A model generated the notes under the pieces. The model was not told the origin of the DNA and ran no database searches. It saw only the letters and a program-made list of their open reading frames with translations. From positions 1,364,001 through 1,428,000 of the forward strand of contig NZ_JACHWR010000001.1 of assembly GCF_014191495.1 (NCBI RefSeq): DNA of 64,000 nt, given 5' to 3'. A program made the position numbers and the translations under genes. The stretch comes from Nocardioides soli. Its GTDB lineage: Bacteria; Actinomycetota; Actinomycetes; Propionibacteriales; Nocardioidaceae. Shown in pieces: positions 41,231-51,170 of the stretch. Numbering within the stretch: the first letter of the stretch is position 1; each line of letters starts with the position of its first letter.

Positions 41231-42319
41231 ATGTCCGACGCCACCATCGAACCCACCATCGAGCCCAACGTCGCACCCACCCTCCAGCAGAAGCTCATCG
41301 CCGAGGTGATCGGGACGCTCGTCCTCGTGCTGTTCGGCTGCGGCTCCGTCGTCGTCTACGGCACCGCGCAGGCCGCCAACGACGGCCGGCTGCTGCCGTC
41401 GACCGTCACCACGGTCGGCCTCACCTTCGGTCTCGTCATCGTGGTGATGGTCTACGCGTTCGGCCGGGTCTCCGGCGGCCACTTCAACCCGGCCGTCTCC
41501 GTGGGCGCCGGCATCGGCGGCCGGATGGCCTGGCGCGAGGTCGGCCTCTACATCGTCGCCCAGCTGGTGGGCGCCGTGCTGGGCGCGCTGGCGCTCTTCG
41601 TGATGATGCAGGGCTTCGCGAACTTCGACGCCGAGGGCAACATGGGCCAGAACGCCTTCGGCGACGTCGGCAGCGGCTACGCCTGGTGGGCGGCCTTCCT
41701 GCTCGAGCTCGTGCTGACCGCGGTCTTCGTGCTCGTGATCCTGGCCGTGACCGACGAGCGCAACGAGCACCCCGCCCTCGCGCCGCTCGCGATCGGCCTC
41801 ACGCTGGCGGCGATCCACTTCGTGGCGATCCCCGCGACCGGCACCTCGGTCAACCCCGCCCGCTCCATCGGCCCCGCGCTCTTCGCCGGGCCCGACGCGA
41901 TCAAGCAGCTCTGGCTGTTCATCCTGGCCCCGCTGATCGGCGCGGCGATCGCGGGCATCGCCTACCCGCTGCTCTTCGGCCGGGTCGGCGACCTGGTCCC
42001 GGGCTCGGGCATCAGCTTCGTCCGGCCCCGCACCGCGGCGCAGACGCCCGGGTACGCCGCTCGCGACCAGTACCAGCAACAGTGGAACCCGGAGCCGGCC
42101 GCGGCCCAGCCGATCGTCCAGGACGGCTGGCAGTGGGACCCGGTCGGCCAGCAGTGGCACCCCGTCGGCTCCACCCCGGAGCAGTGGCGGGCCCAGCAGG
42201 CCGCCGAGCAGGCAGCGGCCGAGCGGGCCGCGGCCGAGCAGGCGGCGGAGCCGCCCGCGACGCCCGGGTGGCCCGAGGGCGACGACGGCGACACCCAGAT
42301 CAGGCCGCCGCACCCGTGA
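41231..42319 (+). CDS. Aquaporin (MIP family) with a long C-terminal tail
   Basis: A 362-residue water or small-solute channel. The two pore motifs are GGHFNPAVSVG and TSVNPARSIGPALF, in six helices ending near residue 255, and the sequence around them is AqpZ-like. The remaining 100 residues are cytoplasmic and unusual: a Gln/Pro/Ala-rich stretch with DGWQWDPVGQQWHPVG, a tryptophan-rich motif seen in small actinobacterial adaptor-like domains, and an Ala/Glu helix (AAEQAAAERAAAEQAAE). ATG 41231 follows GAGGGAG by eight bases. Converges on the lipoprotein gene with a gap of 17 bases. Confidence 0.92.
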   Translation: MSDATIEPTIEPNVAPTLQQKLIAEVIGTLVLVLFGCGSVVVYGTAQAANDGRLLPSTVTTVGLTFGLVIVVMVYAFGRVSGGHFNPAVSVGAGIGGRMAWREVGLYIVAQLVGAVLGALALFVMMQGFANFDAEGNMGQNAFGDVGSGYAWWAAFLLELVLTAVFVLVILAVTDERNEHPALAPLAIGLTLAAIHFVAIPATGTSVNPARSIGPALFAGPDAIKQLWLFILAPLIGAAIAGIAYPLLFGRVGDLVPGSGISFVRPRTAAQTPGYAARDQYQQQWNPEPAAAQPIVQDGWQWDPVGQQWHPVGSTPEQWRAQQAAEQAAAERAAAEQAAEPPATPGWPEGDDGDTQIRPPHP

Positions 42320-42336
42320 CCGTCAGCCCCTGATCG

Positions 42337-43008
42337 TCAGCCGCTGACGCCGGTCAGGCGCACCGTCCGGCCGGTGCCGTCCTCCTCGACCAGCCCGACG
42401 CCGCGCGCCCAGTAGGTGTCCCGCGCGCCGCTCTCGAGCGCCGAGGTCACGCGGGCGACCACAACGCCGTCGTACGAGCCGGCCGGGACGGTGACGGACT
42501 CGTCCACGGCGGTGACGGTCGCGACGTCCTCGACGACTCCCGGCTGGTACGCCGTACGGAAACCGTCGCCCACGCGCGGGCTCCTCGGCATCGCGAGTCC
42601 GGCGCGGGCGCCGTCGGTGCCGGCCTGCCACTCCCCCTCGCGCCCGAACCACCACACGTTGCCCTCGTCGTCCTGGGCGAACCAGTCCGTGGTGTCCGCA
42701 CCGGCCTCGGTGGTCACCCGCGCCGTGGTGGCGACGCCGTCGACCTCCGGCCCGTCGGCCACGCGGACCCGCATCCGGTGGGCCCCGCCGGCGTCGACGA
42801 CCTCGTAGGTCCAGGTCCGGCCGGCGGGCAACGGCAGCCAGGTGTTGTCGACCCCGGCGACGAAGTCGTCGGGGTCGGGGCTCGGCGTCGGGATGACCAG
42901 CTGGTCGACCCCGGTCGGGGGGCTCGGCGCGGACGCCGTACCGCACCCGGCGAGACCGACGGCGACGACGGTGGCGAATGCCATCGCCATCGGCCCGCGC
43001 ATCGTCAT
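42337..43008 (-). CDS. Lipoprotein of unknown function
   Basis: A 223-residue protein with a lipoprotein signal peptide: [17 protein letters not shown], lipobox LAGC. The mature part contains [31 protein letters not shown], and a C-terminal [16 protein letters not shown], which repeat a pattern seen in secreted proteins of this family in actinobacteria with no assigned role. Starts at ATG 43008 or 43020 are both possible. It diverges from mdh with about 90 bases between. Confidence 0.75.
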   Translation of the reverse strand: MTMRGPMAMAFATVVAVGLAGCGTASAPSPPTGVDQLVIPTPSPDPDDFVAGVDNTWLPLPAGRTWTYEVVDAGGAHRMRVRVADGPEVDGVATTARVTTEAGADTTDWFAQDDEGNVWWFGREGEWQAGTDGARAGLAMPRSPRVGDGFRTAYQPGVVEDVATVTAVDESVTVPAGSYDGVVVARVTSALESGARDTYWARGVGLVEEDGTGRTVRLTGVSG

Positions 43009-43041
43009 GGACCCCAGCATCGCAGGGGGACGGTGCGCTGC

Positions 43042-43047
43042 TAGCGT
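43042..43047 (+). promoter_or_regulatory. Putative -10 box (TAGCGT) of mdh
   Basis: TAGCGT lies 47 bases before the mdh GTG, leaving a leader of about 40 bases with AAGGAG. No clear -35. Confidence 0.35.
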
Positions 43048-43094
43048 CGGGAGCCGGAAATCCACCTGCCTCGCTCGTGTGTCAAGGAGTCGTC

Positions 43095-44081
43095 GTGAGC
43101 TCTACCCCGTTGAAGGTCGCCGTCACCGGTGCCGCCGGTCAGATCGGCTACAGCCTGCTCTTCCGCCTCGCCAGCGGTGCGCTGCTGGGCGACCGCCCGA
43201 TCGAGCTGCGGCTGCTGGAGATCACCCCGGCGCTGAAGGCCCTCGAGGGCGTCGTCATGGAGCTCGACGACTGCGCGTTCCCGAACCTGGCCGGCGTCGA
43301 GATCGGCGACGACGCCGAGAAGATCTTCGACGGCGTCAACCTGGCGCTCCTCGTCGGCGCCCGTCCCCGTGGCCCGGGCATGGAGCGCGGCGACCTGCTC
43401 TCCGCCAACGGTGCGATCTTCACCGCCCAGGGCAAGGCGCTCAACAAGGTGGCCGCCGACGACGTCCGCATCGGCGTGACCGGCAACCCGGCCAACACCA
43501 ACGCGCTGATCGCGATGACCAACGCACCCGACATCCCGCAGGAGCGGTTCTCGGCGCTCACCCGCCTCGACCACAACCGCGCGATCTCGCAGCTGGCCGC
43601 CAAGACCGGCGCCGCCGTCACCGACATCAAGAAGATGACGATCTGGGGCAACCACTCCGCGACCCAGTACCCCGACGTCTTCCACGCCGAGATCGCCGGC
43701 AAGAACGCCGCCGAGGTCGTCGACGACCAGGCCTGGATCGCCGACACCTTCATCCCGACGGTCGCCAAGCGCGGCGCCGCGATCATCGAGGCCCGTGGCT
43801 CCTCCTCGGCCGCCTCGGCCGCGTCGGCCACCATCGACGCCGCCCGCGACTGGCTGCTCGGCTCCGCCACGGGCGACTGGGTGTCGATGGCGGTCGTCTC
43901 CGACGGCTCCTACGGCGTGCCCGAGGGCCTGATCTCGTCGTTCCCGGTCACCACCAAGGGCGGCGACTGGGAGATCGTCCAGGGCCTCGAGATCGACGAC
44001 TTCTCCCGCGCCAAGATCGACGCCTCCACCGCGGAGCTCGCCGACGAGCGCGCCGCCGTCACGGAGCTCGGCCTGATCTGA
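43095..44081 (+). CDS. mdh: Malate dehydrogenase
   Basis: Oxidises malate to oxaloacetate with NAD. The 328-residue protein has the dinucleotide motif [19 protein letters not shown], the substrate-binding arginines in [22 protein letters not shown], the aspartate in [10 protein letters not shown], and the catalytic histidine in [14 protein letters not shown]. It is the cytosolic-type MDH common in actinobacteria and close to the standard length. GTG 43095 follows AAGGAG at five bases. A family B hairpin ends it. Confidence 0.96.
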   Translation: MSSTPLKVAVTGAAGQIGYSLLFRLASGALLGDRPIELRLLEITPALKALEGVVMELDDCAFPNLAGVEIGDDAEKIFDGVNLALLVGARPRGPGMERGDLLSANGAIFTAQGKALNKVAADDVRIGVTGNPANTNALIAMTNAPDIPQERFSALTRLDHNRAISQLAAKTGAAVTDIKKMTIWGNHSATQYPDVFHAEIAGKNAAEVVDDQAWIADTFIPTVAKRGAAIIEARGSSSAASAASATIDAARDWLLGSATGDWVSMAVVSDGSYGVPEGLISSFPVTTKGGDWEIVQGLEIDDFSRAKIDASTAELADERAAVTELGLI

Positions 44082-44082
44082 G

Positions 44083-44154
44083 CCGAGTCGGCGCCAAATC
44101 TCACCCGAGTCGGCGCCAGTTTTCACCAGGACGTGAAAACTGGCGCCGACTCGG
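44083..44154. terminator. Family B palindrome, bidirectional terminator (mdh / DUF3017 ends)
   Basis: Arms 44105-44126 and 44133-44154 are perfect 22-bp complements (CCGAGTCGGCGCCAGTTTTC, then AC) with a six-base loop. A near-copy of the left arm stands directly before it (44083-44104). It fills the whole gap between the stops of mdh (44081) and the DUF3017 gene (44157). Confidence 0.9.
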
Positions 44155-44156
44155 CG

Positions 44157-44522
44157 TTAGAGGGGCTGGTCGGGGATCGAGCTGGCCAGGAGGATCAGGG
44201 CGACGCCGGTGCCGGCGAGCAGGAGACAGTCCCACCAGCGGGCGCGGACAGCGAGCATGCCGGCGTCCTTGGCGGGCAGCACCGCCCGGACCACGGCGGC
44301 GAAGATCAGCGCCCCGCCGAACCAGCGGATGCCGCCGCGCCACGCACCGGTCGTGACGACGCCGATCGCGATGGCGACCACCGCCAGCACCAGGAGGTAG
44401 AAGCCGCCACCGATCGTCGACGGGTAGCGGCGCGGCGCGCCCTCGCCAGTGTCCTCGGCGGAGGTCGGCTCCTCCTCCTCGGCAGGCTCCGGCGGCCCCG
44501 GCGGCTGGTCCGAGTCGCTCAC
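44157..44522 (-). CDS. DUF3017 membrane protein
   Basis: A 121-residue protein with a polar, Glu/Pro-rich first 40 residues and three hydrophobic segments ([52 protein letters not shown]). The pattern and position after folD match the DUF3017 family of actinobacteria. GTG 44522 overlaps the folD stop by four bases (GTGA). Function unknown. The gene ends next to the family B hairpin. Confidence 0.82.
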   Translation of the reverse strand: MSDSDQPPGPPEPAEEEEPTSAEDTGEGAPRRYPSTIGGGFYLLVLAVVAIAIGVVTTGAWRGGIRWFGGALIFAAVVRAVLPAKDAGMLAVRARWWDCLLLAGTGVALILLASSIPDQPL

Positions 44523-45364
44523 GAGGCCTGGTGCTCGGCAGCGGTCACGATGTTGGAGAGCAGCATGGCGCGGGTCATCGGGCCGACGCCTCCCGGGTTC
44601 GGCGAGACCCACGCGGCGACGTCCCAGACGTCGTCGGCGACGTCGCCGGCGATCTTGCCGTCCACCCGGGAGACGCCGACGTCGAGCACCGCCGCCCCCG
44701 GCTTGATCATGTCGCCGGTGATGATCCCGGGCACGCCGGCGGCGGCCACGACCACGTCGGCGGTCCGGGTGTGCGCGGCGAGGTCACGGGTGCCGGTGTG
44801 GCAGAGCGTGACGGTGGAGTTCTCGCTGCGGCGGGTGAGCAGCAGCCCCAGCGGCCGGCCGACGGTGATGCCGCGGCCCACCACGACCACCTCCGCGCCG
44901 TTCAGCTCCACCCCGTGCCGGCGCAGCAGCTCGATGCAGCCGATCGGCGTGCACGGCAGCGGGCCGGCCTCGCCCAGCACGAGCTTGCCGAGGTTGGTGG
45001 GGTGCAGGCCGTCGACGTCCTTGTCGGGGTCGACCCGCGAGAGCAGCCGGAACTCGTCGAGGCCGGTCGGCTGCTGCACCAGGAAGCCGGTGCAGGCCGG
45101 GTCGGCGTTGAGCCGGTCGATCTCCGCCTCGACCTCGGCCTGGGCCGCGGTGGCCGGCAGGTCGACCCGGATCGACTCGATGCCGATCTCGGCGCAGTCC
45201 TTGTGCTTGGCCGAGACGTACCAGTGCGAACCGGGGTCGTCGCCGACGAGCACGGTGCCGAGGCCGGGTACGACGCCGCGCTCGCGCAGCTTGGCCACCC
45301 GCTCGGTCAACTCGGCCTTGATCGCCTTGAGGGTCGCGCTGCCGTCCAGCTTCTGTGCGGTCAC
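44519..45364 (-). CDS. folD: Methylenetetrahydrofolate dehydrogenase/cyclohydrolase
   Basis: Interconverts methylene-, methenyl- and 10-formyl-tetrahydrofolate, which feeds formyl groups to PurN and PurH. The 281-residue protein has [17 protein letters not shown] (YxxxK catalytic lysine), [31 protein letters not shown], and [18 protein letters not shown] for NADP. GTG 45364 is 29 bases after purH. Fourth gene of perM-purN-purH-folD-DUF3017. Confidence 0.95.
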   Translation of the reverse strand: MTAQKLDGSATLKAIKAELTERVAKLRERGVVPGLGTVLVGDDPGSHWYVSAKHKDCAEIGIESIRVDLPATAAQAEVEAEIDRLNADPACTGFLVQQPTGLDEFRLLSRVDPDKDVDGLHPTNLGKLVLGEAGPLPCTPIGCIELLRRHGVELNGAEVVVVGRGITVGRPLGLLLTRRSENSTVTLCHTGTRDLAAHTRTADVVVAAAGVPGIITGDMIKPGAAVLDVGVSRVDGKIAGDVADDVWDVAAWVSPNPGGVGPMTRAMLLSNIVTAAEHQAS

Positions 45365-45393
45365 GGGGTCATCCTGTCGTGCTCGTGGTCGGC

Positions 45394-46992
45394 TCAGTGA
45401 AAGAAGTGCCGGGTGCCGGTGAAGTACATCGTGATGCCCGCGGCCCGGCAGGCCTCGATCGTCAGCTCGTCGCGCACCGACCCGCCGGGCTGGACGATCG
45501 CGGTGACGCCGGCGTCGATCAGGATCTGCGGACCGTCCTCGAACGGGAAGAACGCGTCGGAGGCCGCGACCGAGCCGGCGGCCCGCTCCCCCGCCCGCTC
45601 GACGGCGAGCCGGCACGAGTCGACGCGGTTGACCTGGCCCATGCCGATGCCGACCGAGGCGCCGTCCTTGGCCAGCAGGATCGCGTTCGACTTCACCGAC
45701 CGGCAGGCCTTCCAGGCGAAGGCGAGGTCGGCCAGCACCTCGGGCTCGGCGGCCGTGCCCGTCGCCAGCGTCCAGGTCGCGGGGTCGTCGCCGGCCGCGT
45801 CGACGTGGTCGACGCGCTGCATCAGCAGGCCGCCGCTGACCGGGCGGATCTCCACCGGCGCCGGGTGCGCGTCGACCGCGCAGACCAGGATCCGGATGTT
45901 CTTCTTGGCCTGGAGGATCTCGACGGCGCCCTCGTCGTACGCCGGCGCGACGATCACCTCGGTGAAGACCTCGGCCACCTGACGGGCCATCTCGACCGAC
46001 ACCGGACGGTTGACCGCGATCACGCCGCCGAACGCGGAGACCGGGTCGCACTCGTGCGCCCGCCGGTGCGCCTCGGCGACGTCGGAGCCGACGGCGATGC
46101 CGCACGGGTTGGCGTGCTTGATGATCGCGACCGCCGGCTCGGCGAAGTCGTTGGCCGCCCGCCGGGCGGCATCGGTGTCGACGTAGTTGTTGTAGGACAT
46201 CTCCTTGCCGTGCAGCTGCTCGGCGCCCGCGAGACCGCCGCCGCCGAGAGCCGACTCGCTCCGGTAGAGCGCGGCCGGCTGGTGCGGGTTCTCGCCGTAC
46301 CGGAGCACCGCGGCCTTCTCCCACGATGCGCCGACCCAGGCGGGGAAGCCCGTGCTCTCGCCGTCCTCGACCGAGGTGTCGGTGAGCACGCTGCCCATCC
46401 AGGACGCCACCGCCACGTCGTACGCCGCGGTGTGGGTGAACGCCTCCGCGGCGAGCAGCTGTCGCTCGGCGAGCGTGAAGCCACCGGCGGCGACCGCGGC
46501 CAGCACGTCGGCGTAGCGCCCGGGCGAGGTGACGATCGCGACCGAGGGGTGGTTCTTGGCGGCGGCGCGGACCATGGAGGGGCCGCCGATGTCGATCTGC
46601 TCGACGCACTCGTCGGGGGTCGCCCCGGAGGCGACGGTCTGCACGAACGGGTAGAGGTTCGAGACCACCAGGTCGAAGGGCTCCACGCCGAGCTCGGCGA
46701 GCTGCTCGACGTGCGAGTCGAGGCGGCGGTCGGCCAGGATGCCCGCGTGCACGCGCGGGTGCAGGGTCTTGACCCGGCCGTCGAGGCACTCGGGGAAGCC
46801 GGTGAGATCCTCGACCTTGGTCACCGGCAGGTCCAACCCGGCGATCAGGGCGGCGGAGCCCCCGGTCGACACCAGCTCGACGCCGGCGTCGTGGAGGGCC
46901 CGCACGAGATCCTCGAGCCCGGTCTTGTCGTAGACGGAGACGAGGGCGCGCTTGATCGGGATGCGGCCCATGGAAATGGCAGAGTCGGACAC
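45394..46992 (-). CDS. purH: Bifunctional AICAR formyltransferase/IMP cyclohydrolase
   Basis: Last two steps of IMP synthesis. The 532-residue protein joins an N-terminal MGS-like cyclohydrolase ([40 protein letters not shown]) with the C-terminal transformylase ([47 protein letters not shown]). GTG 46992 is five bases after GGAG; another GTG two codons earlier would overlap that site. The leader between purN and purH carries a ZTP riboswitch. Confidence 0.96.
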   Translation of the reverse strand: MSDSAISMGRIPIKRALVSVYDKTGLEDLVRALHDAGVELVSTGGSAALIAGLDLPVTKVEDLTGFPECLDGRVKTLHPRVHAGILADRRLDSHVEQLAELGVEPFDLVVSNLYPFVQTVASGATPDECVEQIDIGGPSMVRAAAKNHPSVAIVTSPGRYADVLAAVAAGGFTLAERQLLAAEAFTHTAAYDVAVASWMGSVLTDTSVEDGESTGFPAWVGASWEKAAVLRYGENPHQPAALYRSESALGGGGLAGAEQLHGKEMSYNNYVDTDAARRAANDFAEPAVAIIKHANPCGIAVGSDVAEAHRRAHECDPVSAFGGVIAVNRPVSVEMARQVAEVFTEVIVAPAYDEGAVEILQAKKNIRILVCAVDAHPAPVEIRPVSGGLLMQRVDHVDAAGDDPATWTLATGTAAEPEVLADLAFAWKACRSVKSNAILLAKDGASVGIGMGQVNRVDSCRLAVERAGERAAGSVAASDAFFPFEDGPQILIDAGVTAIVQPGGSVRDELTIEACRAAGITMYFTGTRHFFH

Positions 46993-47021
46993 GGACACTC
47001 CAGCGGTTGCGATGGTTCGGG

Positions 47022-47098
47022 CGGTTTGAGAGCACCCAGGCGGTCGATGCTCCCGGCTCACTCCCTGGTGGTTGCCCACCTGCGCCAGTCGTGTGGAT
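47022..47098 (-). ncRNA. ZTP (pfl) riboswitch upstream of purH
   Basis: On the minus strand the sequence contains the ZTP aptamer core: GACTGGCG, then the hairpin GGTGGGCAACCACC, then AGGGAG, and about 15 bases later CCGCCTGGGTGCTC, with GAGCA and TGCTC forming the second stem. These match the conserved pfl motif (ACUGGCG, GGUGG..CCACC, GGGAG, CCGCCUGGG). The outer first stem is weak here. ZTP/ZMP signals shortage of 10-formyl-folate, and purH and folD are known targets. It ends 30 bases before the purH start, so it may act on translation or termination. Confidence 0.87.
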
Positions 47099-47104
47099 CA
47101 GACA

Positions 47105-47734
47105 TTAGTCGACCAGCTTGCCGAAGCGGACCCGGCGTCCCTCGACGACGAAGCCCTCGCGGGCCATCCGGCCGACCGCCTCGACGAGCATCCCGCGCTC
47201 CGCGCCCTTGATCCGCTCGTGCAGGGTCTCGACGGTGTCGCCGTCGAGCACCCCGACCGCCCGCTGGTCGATGATCGGGCCCGTGTCGACGCCGGGGTCG
47301 ACCACGAACAGCGTCGCGCCGGTGACCTTCACGCCGTACGCCAGCGCGTCGGCCGGCCCGGTCATCCCGGGGAAGGACGGCGACAGCGCCGGGTGGGTGT
47401 TGACGACCTTGCCGCCGTAGAGCGCGAGGAAGGTGCTGCCGAAGAGCTTCATGAAGCCCGCGGACACGATGATGTCGGGGTCGTACGCCGCGACCGCGCC
47501 GGCCAGCGCGGCGTCCCACTCCTCGCGGGTCTCGTAGTCCTTGACGCGCACCACGAACGTCGGGAGTCCCGCGCGCTCGGCCCGGGCGAGCCCCTCGACG
47601 CCGTCGCGGTCGGCGCCGACGGCGACCACCTGGGCTCCGTACGCCGGGTCGGTGCACGCGTCGAGGAGCGCCTGCAGGTTGGTGCCGCTGCCGGAGACGA
47701 GGACGACCAGGGCAGCGGGCTCGGTGCGCGACAC
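47105..47734 (-). CDS. purN: Phosphoribosylglycinamide formyltransferase
   Basis: Transfers formyl from 10-formyl-THF to GAR in purine synthesis. The 209-residue protein has LVSGSGTNLQALLDAC at the phosphate site, the catalytic region VNTHPALSPSFPGMTGPADAL, and GATLFVVDPGVDTGPIIDQ with the catalytic aspartate. GTG 47734 is ten bases after the perM stop. It is followed by the ZTP riboswitch and purH. Confidence 0.96.
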   Translation of the reverse strand: MSRTEPAALVVLVSGSGTNLQALLDACTDPAYGAQVVAVGADRDGVEGLARAERAGLPTFVVRVKDYETREEWDAALAGAVAAYDPDIIVSAGFMKLFGSTFLALYGGKVVNTHPALSPSFPGMTGPADALAYGVKVTGATLFVVDPGVDTGPIIDQRAVGVLDGDTVETLHERIKGAERGMLVEAVGRMAREGFVVEGRRVRFGKLVD

Positions 47735-47744
47735 GCGAGGGAGT

Positions 47745-49016
47745 CTAGGACGCTTCGCCCTCGGCGCGGGCGGCGCGGCGCTGCCACCAGGTCATCGCCA
47801 CTCCGCCGACGACGCCGCCGATGCCGAACGCGGTCACGGCGTGCACCAGCACATCCATCGAGTCGGGGCCGATCTCGCGCATCCGGCCGGGGCCGGCCGC
47901 GCCGCCGGACACCACGGTGAGGACGCCGAGCAGGAGGCCGGCCAGCACGCCGCCGACGCAGCCGCGGACCGCGCCCTCCTCCCACCGCAGGGTGGGGATG
48001 CGCCGCTGGGCGGCCGCGGCCGCGACGGCGGCGGTCAACGGCGGGACCGCGATCAGGTACGCCGCCCACGCCGGCGTGGCGCCGTTGTCGGGCAGCGCGG
48101 CGAGCAGCGGGAACATCGGCACCGGCCCCAGCGAGACCAGGCTCGGCGACACCAGCGTGCCGGTGCCGACGAGGAAGCCTGGGCCGAGCAGGTAGCTGCC
48201 GGCGTACACGACCGCATTGGGCACCAGCGTCGCGGTGAGCGTCGTGTAGATCGCCGCGTCGCCGACACCGGCGTGCAGGCGGGACATCACGTTGACCGCC
48301 GTACCGAAGTCGGCGACCAGGGCGGCCAGGAAGAGCACCGTCGAGGCGACGAGGAACGTGGCGAGGATGCGCAGGCCGCCGGCGAGGCCAGCGCGCAGCC
48401 AGGCGGGCACGTCCGCGGCCCAGATCGCGAGCCGCCCCGAGCCGGTCGCGATGCCGGTCCAGCCGAAGGCGGCACACAGCAGGAACGACCAGACCACCAC
48501 CCGGCCGAGCGACGGCGAGGTGGTGTCGGACGACACCAGCAGACAGGTGCCGACCGCCACCGCCAGGTAGCCGGCGGTGAACGCCGCCGCCGCGGTCGGG
48601 ACCGTCCAGTCCCGCTCGCCGTCGGCGATCCGGTCGGCGTCGGGGCCGTGGCCCGAGATCGCGTCGCCGACGCGGTGTCCCACCCGCCAGGCCGACCACG
48701 CGCAGAGCGCGGAGATGCCGAGCGGGACGATCGTGACCGCGACGCCGCCGATCATGACCCCGGAGCCGTGGGCCATCAGCCAGCCGAACGCCCCGACGCG
48801 CAGCCCGTCGCGGGGGGTGCCGTGAGCGCCGGCGTCGGTGAGGAACCAGCCGAGCACCCCGACGGCGAGACAGACCACGAGGACCGCACCGGCCGCGGCG
48901 GCGCCGCCGAGCAGCGCGACCGGGACCAGCGGCGAGCGGTGCCGGGGATCGGCTCCGCTCCGACCGGCCCGGGACGTGGACCCGGCCGGGAAGGACCCGG
49001 GAAGCAGCGACGTCAT
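47745..49016 (-). CDS. PerM-like (DUF6350) multi-pass membrane protein
   Basis: A 423-residue membrane protein with about ten to twelve helices, starting with PVALLGGAAAAGAVLVVCLAVGVLGWFLTDAG. It matches the DUF6350/PerM family of actinobacteria; in Mycobacterium tuberculosis the relative (Rv0955) lies in the same place before purN and purH and has been linked to cell division and persistence. The function of this copy is inferred from that synteny. ATG 49016 is chosen after LLPGS-type N-terminus; the frame is open 15 codons further. Confidence 0.82.
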   Translation of the reverse strand: MTSLLPGSFPAGSTSRAGRSGADPRHRSPLVPVALLGGAAAAGAVLVVCLAVGVLGWFLTDAGAHGTPRDGLRVGAFGWLMAHGSGVMIGGVAVTIVPLGISALCAWSAWRVGHRVGDAISGHGPDADRIADGERDWTVPTAAAAFTAGYLAVAVGTCLLVSSDTTSPSLGRVVVWSFLLCAAFGWTGIATGSGRLAIWAADVPAWLRAGLAGGLRILATFLVASTVLFLAALVADFGTAVNVMSRLHAGVGDAAIYTTLTATLVPNAVVYAGSYLLGPGFLVGTGTLVSPSLVSLGPVPMFPLLAALPDNGATPAWAAYLIAVPPLTAAVAAAAAQRRIPTLRWEEGAVRGCVGGVLAGLLLGVLTVVSGGAAGPGRMREIGPDSMDVLVHAVTAFGIGGVVGGVAMTWWQRRAARAEGEAS

Positions 49017-49109
49017 GGTCCGGACATCATCACCCGCTCCCGACCCCGGAGCCGGGCGCACACGCCGAATCGGTGCGGATGTGCGGCGCAGGCTACCGTG
49101 GAGTCAGCC

Positions 49110-51047
49110 ATGACGGAGCCCGACCAGTTCGACCAGTTCTACAAGGACGTCCGCACCCGCCTGCTGCTGCTGACGTACTGCCTCACCGGCGACCTCTCGT
49201 CCTCCCGCGCCGCGGTCCGCGACGCCTTCGTGGTCGCCTGGCACCACTGGCGCAAGGTCACCCGCGTGGAGGACCCCGAGGGCTGGGTCCGTGAGCACGC
49301 GTGCCGCCATGCGCAACGCCGGCACACCGCGAAGCTCTGGCACCGCGAGAAGAGCCTCGATGCCGAGGTGAAGGCCACGCTCGACGCCCTGGCGAAGCTG
49401 TCGATGACCCAGCGCCGGGTGCTGCTGATCACCGAGCTCACCAGCGCCTCGCTCACCGCGATGGCCCGCGAGGTCGGACTCCCCCGCACCGAGGCGGAGC
49501 GCGAGCTGCAGACCGCGACGTCGACCTTCGCGCTGCACCGCGAGGTGCCCACCACGAGCGTGCGCAGCGTGCTCGAGGCGGTCCGCGGGCACGTGGAGAA
49601 CGTCCGCTGGCCCCGCTCCACGATCATCCGCCGCGCCGGCGCGGCCCGACGGCGTACGCACACCGTGATCGGCGTCGCCGCCACCGCCGCCGCGCTCGTG
49701 ATCACCGGCACGCTCGTCACCGACGCCGACGGCGTGCGCCCGACGCTGGCCGGCGAGCGGATCGAAAGTCAGGCGGCCGGTGCCCAGCAGCGGGAGCCGG
49801 TCGCGCTGCCCGAGGACTCCATGCTCGACGGCGACGACGTCGCCCGCACCGTGTCCGGGGCCGCCTCCGACACCTGGAGCATCGCGAGCACCGACGACAA
49901 CTCCACCCGCAACGGCCTGGTGATGACCTGCCAGGAGAGCCGGTACGCCGCACCGCGCAACCGTCCCGACGCGGCGCTGGTGCGGGTCTTCGACCCCCAG
50001 CGGACCCAGAGCCAGTCGACCCAGAGCCAGTCGACCCAGAGCCAGTCGACCCAGAGCCAGCCGACCGCGAAGCCGCAGGCGACGGGCAAGGCCGCGCGGC
50101 GGGCGACCGTGGTGATCCAGGCCGCGGAGGCGGCGCGCACCGAGCGGGCCGCGATCCGGGCGTACGACGCGGCGAGCCGGTGGTTCGCCGACTGTCGTGA
50201 GGACCGGGCGCAGCTGCTCACGACGTACGGCGCCGCGGGCATCGGCGACGAGGCGGTGGTCTTCGAGCTCCGCACCTGGGCCGACCCCGCGACGAGCGTG
50301 ATCGCCGGCGTGGCCCGCACCGGCAGCTTCACCACGACGACGGTGGCCAGCACGCCCGGCGACGCCGGACCCCGGCCCCGCACGGTGGCGCGGCTGCTCG
50401 CGGCCGGGGTCGACCGGCTGTGCGAGCTCCCCCAGGGGGGCACCTGCGCGACCGACCCGTCGACCCGGAGGTCGGCACCGGTCCCGGTGGGCGCGGCGCC
50501 CGGCATGCTCTCCGAGGTCGACCTGCCGCCCGCCACCGGCGTACGCCGGCCCTGGGTCGGCACCGAGCCGCGCCGCGCGCTCGACAACGCCGCGGCGACC
50601 CACTGCGACGACACCGACTTCACCACGCGCGGGATGAGCAACAACCTCACCCGCACCTTCCTGATCCCGAAGGCGAAGCTGCCGAGCGAGTTCGGCCTCA
50701 CCGAGTCGGTCGGCACGCTGCCGAAGAAGAGGGCGAAGGCCTTCGTCGGCGACGTCCGCGACAAGCTCGCGCGGTGCTCGAAGAAGCAGATGGGCACCGA
50801 GGTCACCCGGCTGCGCGAGGTACGCCGCGGCGACCGGGAGCTGACCGTGTGGCGGGTGACGACCGCGGTCACCGACGACAAGTCGATCAACTTCCTGATG
50901 GGCGTGCTGCGCCACGGCACCGCCGTGGGCCAGGTCGGCTTCGTGCCGGTCAAGGACGTCACGATCCCCCCGGAGCAGTTCCAGGCCCTCGCCGAGCGGG
51001 CCCTCGACCGGCTCCGGCAGATGCCCGCGCCGAAGACCGGCCAGTAG
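49110..51047 (+). CDS. ECF-like sigma factor fused to a membrane helix and extracellular domain
   Basis: A 645-residue protein. Residues 1-70 resemble sigma-70 region 2 (FYKDVRTRLLLLTYCLTGDLSSSRAAVRDAFVVAWHHW) and residues about 95-150 region 4 (KLSMTQRRVLLITELTSASLTAMAREVGL), both somewhat degenerate. A basic patch and membrane helix follow (VIGVAATAAALVITGTLVT, near residues 187-205), then about 430 outer residues with a four-unit TQSQS repeat near residue 300 and four or more cysteines. The start ATG 49110 follows GGAG and a TACCGT box. The order cytoplasmic sigma, helix, outside domain is that of a sigma and anti-sigma/sensor joined in one chain. The neighbouring pair encodes the same parts as two genes. 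Confidence 0.75.
   Translation: MTEPDQFDQFYKDVRTRLLLLTYCLTGDLSSSRAAVRDAFVVAWHHWRKVTRVEDPEGWVREHACRHAQRRHTAKLWHREKSLDAEVKATLDALAKLSMTQRRVLLITELTSASLTAMAREVGLPRTEAERELQTATSTFALHREVPTTSVRSVLEAVRGHVENVRWPRSTIIRRAGAARRRTHTVIGVAATAAALVITGTLVTDADGVRPTLAGERIESQAAGAQQREPVALPEDSMLDGDDVARTVSGAASDTWSIASTDDNSTRNGLVMTCQESRYAAPRNRPDAALVRVFDPQRTQSQSTQSQSTQSQSTQSQPTAKPQATGKAARRATVVIQAAEAARTERAAIRAYDAASRWFADCREDRAQLLTTYGAAGIGDEAVVFELRTWADPATSVIAGVARTGSFTTTTVASTPGDAGPRPRTVARLLAAGVDRLCELPQGGTCATDPSTRRSAPVPVGAAPGMLSEVDLPPATGVRRPWVGTEPRRALDNAAATHCDDTDFTTRGMSNNLTRTFLIPKAKLPSEFGLTESVGTLPKKRAKAFVGDVRDKLARCSKKQMGTEVTRLREVRRGDRELTVWRVTTAVTDDKSINFLMGVLRHGTAVGQVGFVPVKDVTIPPEQFQALAERALDRLRQMPAPKTGQ
50004..50063 (+). repeat. 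Four tandem 15-bp repeats (TQSQS) in the sigma-fusion gene
   Basis: ACCCAGAGCCAGTCG is repeated four times (the last with one change), encoding TQSQS units in the outer domain. Exact synonymous identity implies recent slippage or exchange. The length is a multiple of three, so the frame is kept. Confidence 0.93.
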
Positions 51048-51092
51048 CCCACCCCGATCCGCTGCGCCTGCGGGAGAAATCCGCGTCGGCGT

Positions 51093-51120
51093 GCAACCGT
51101 GACCCCCGTCCGGGCGTATC
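51093..51120 (+). promoter_or_regulatory. Putative ECF-type promoter upstream of the SigE-family gene
   Basis: GCAACC (51093-51098), a 16-base spacer and CGTATC (51115-51120) resemble ECF sigma promoters (AAC at -35 and CGT at -10) that are often used for autoregulation. It would give a leader of about 45 bases. Confidence 0.5.
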
Positions 51121-51170
51121 CCTCACGATCAGCAACCCTGCTGACCACACGAGACGGGACACTTGAGTCG

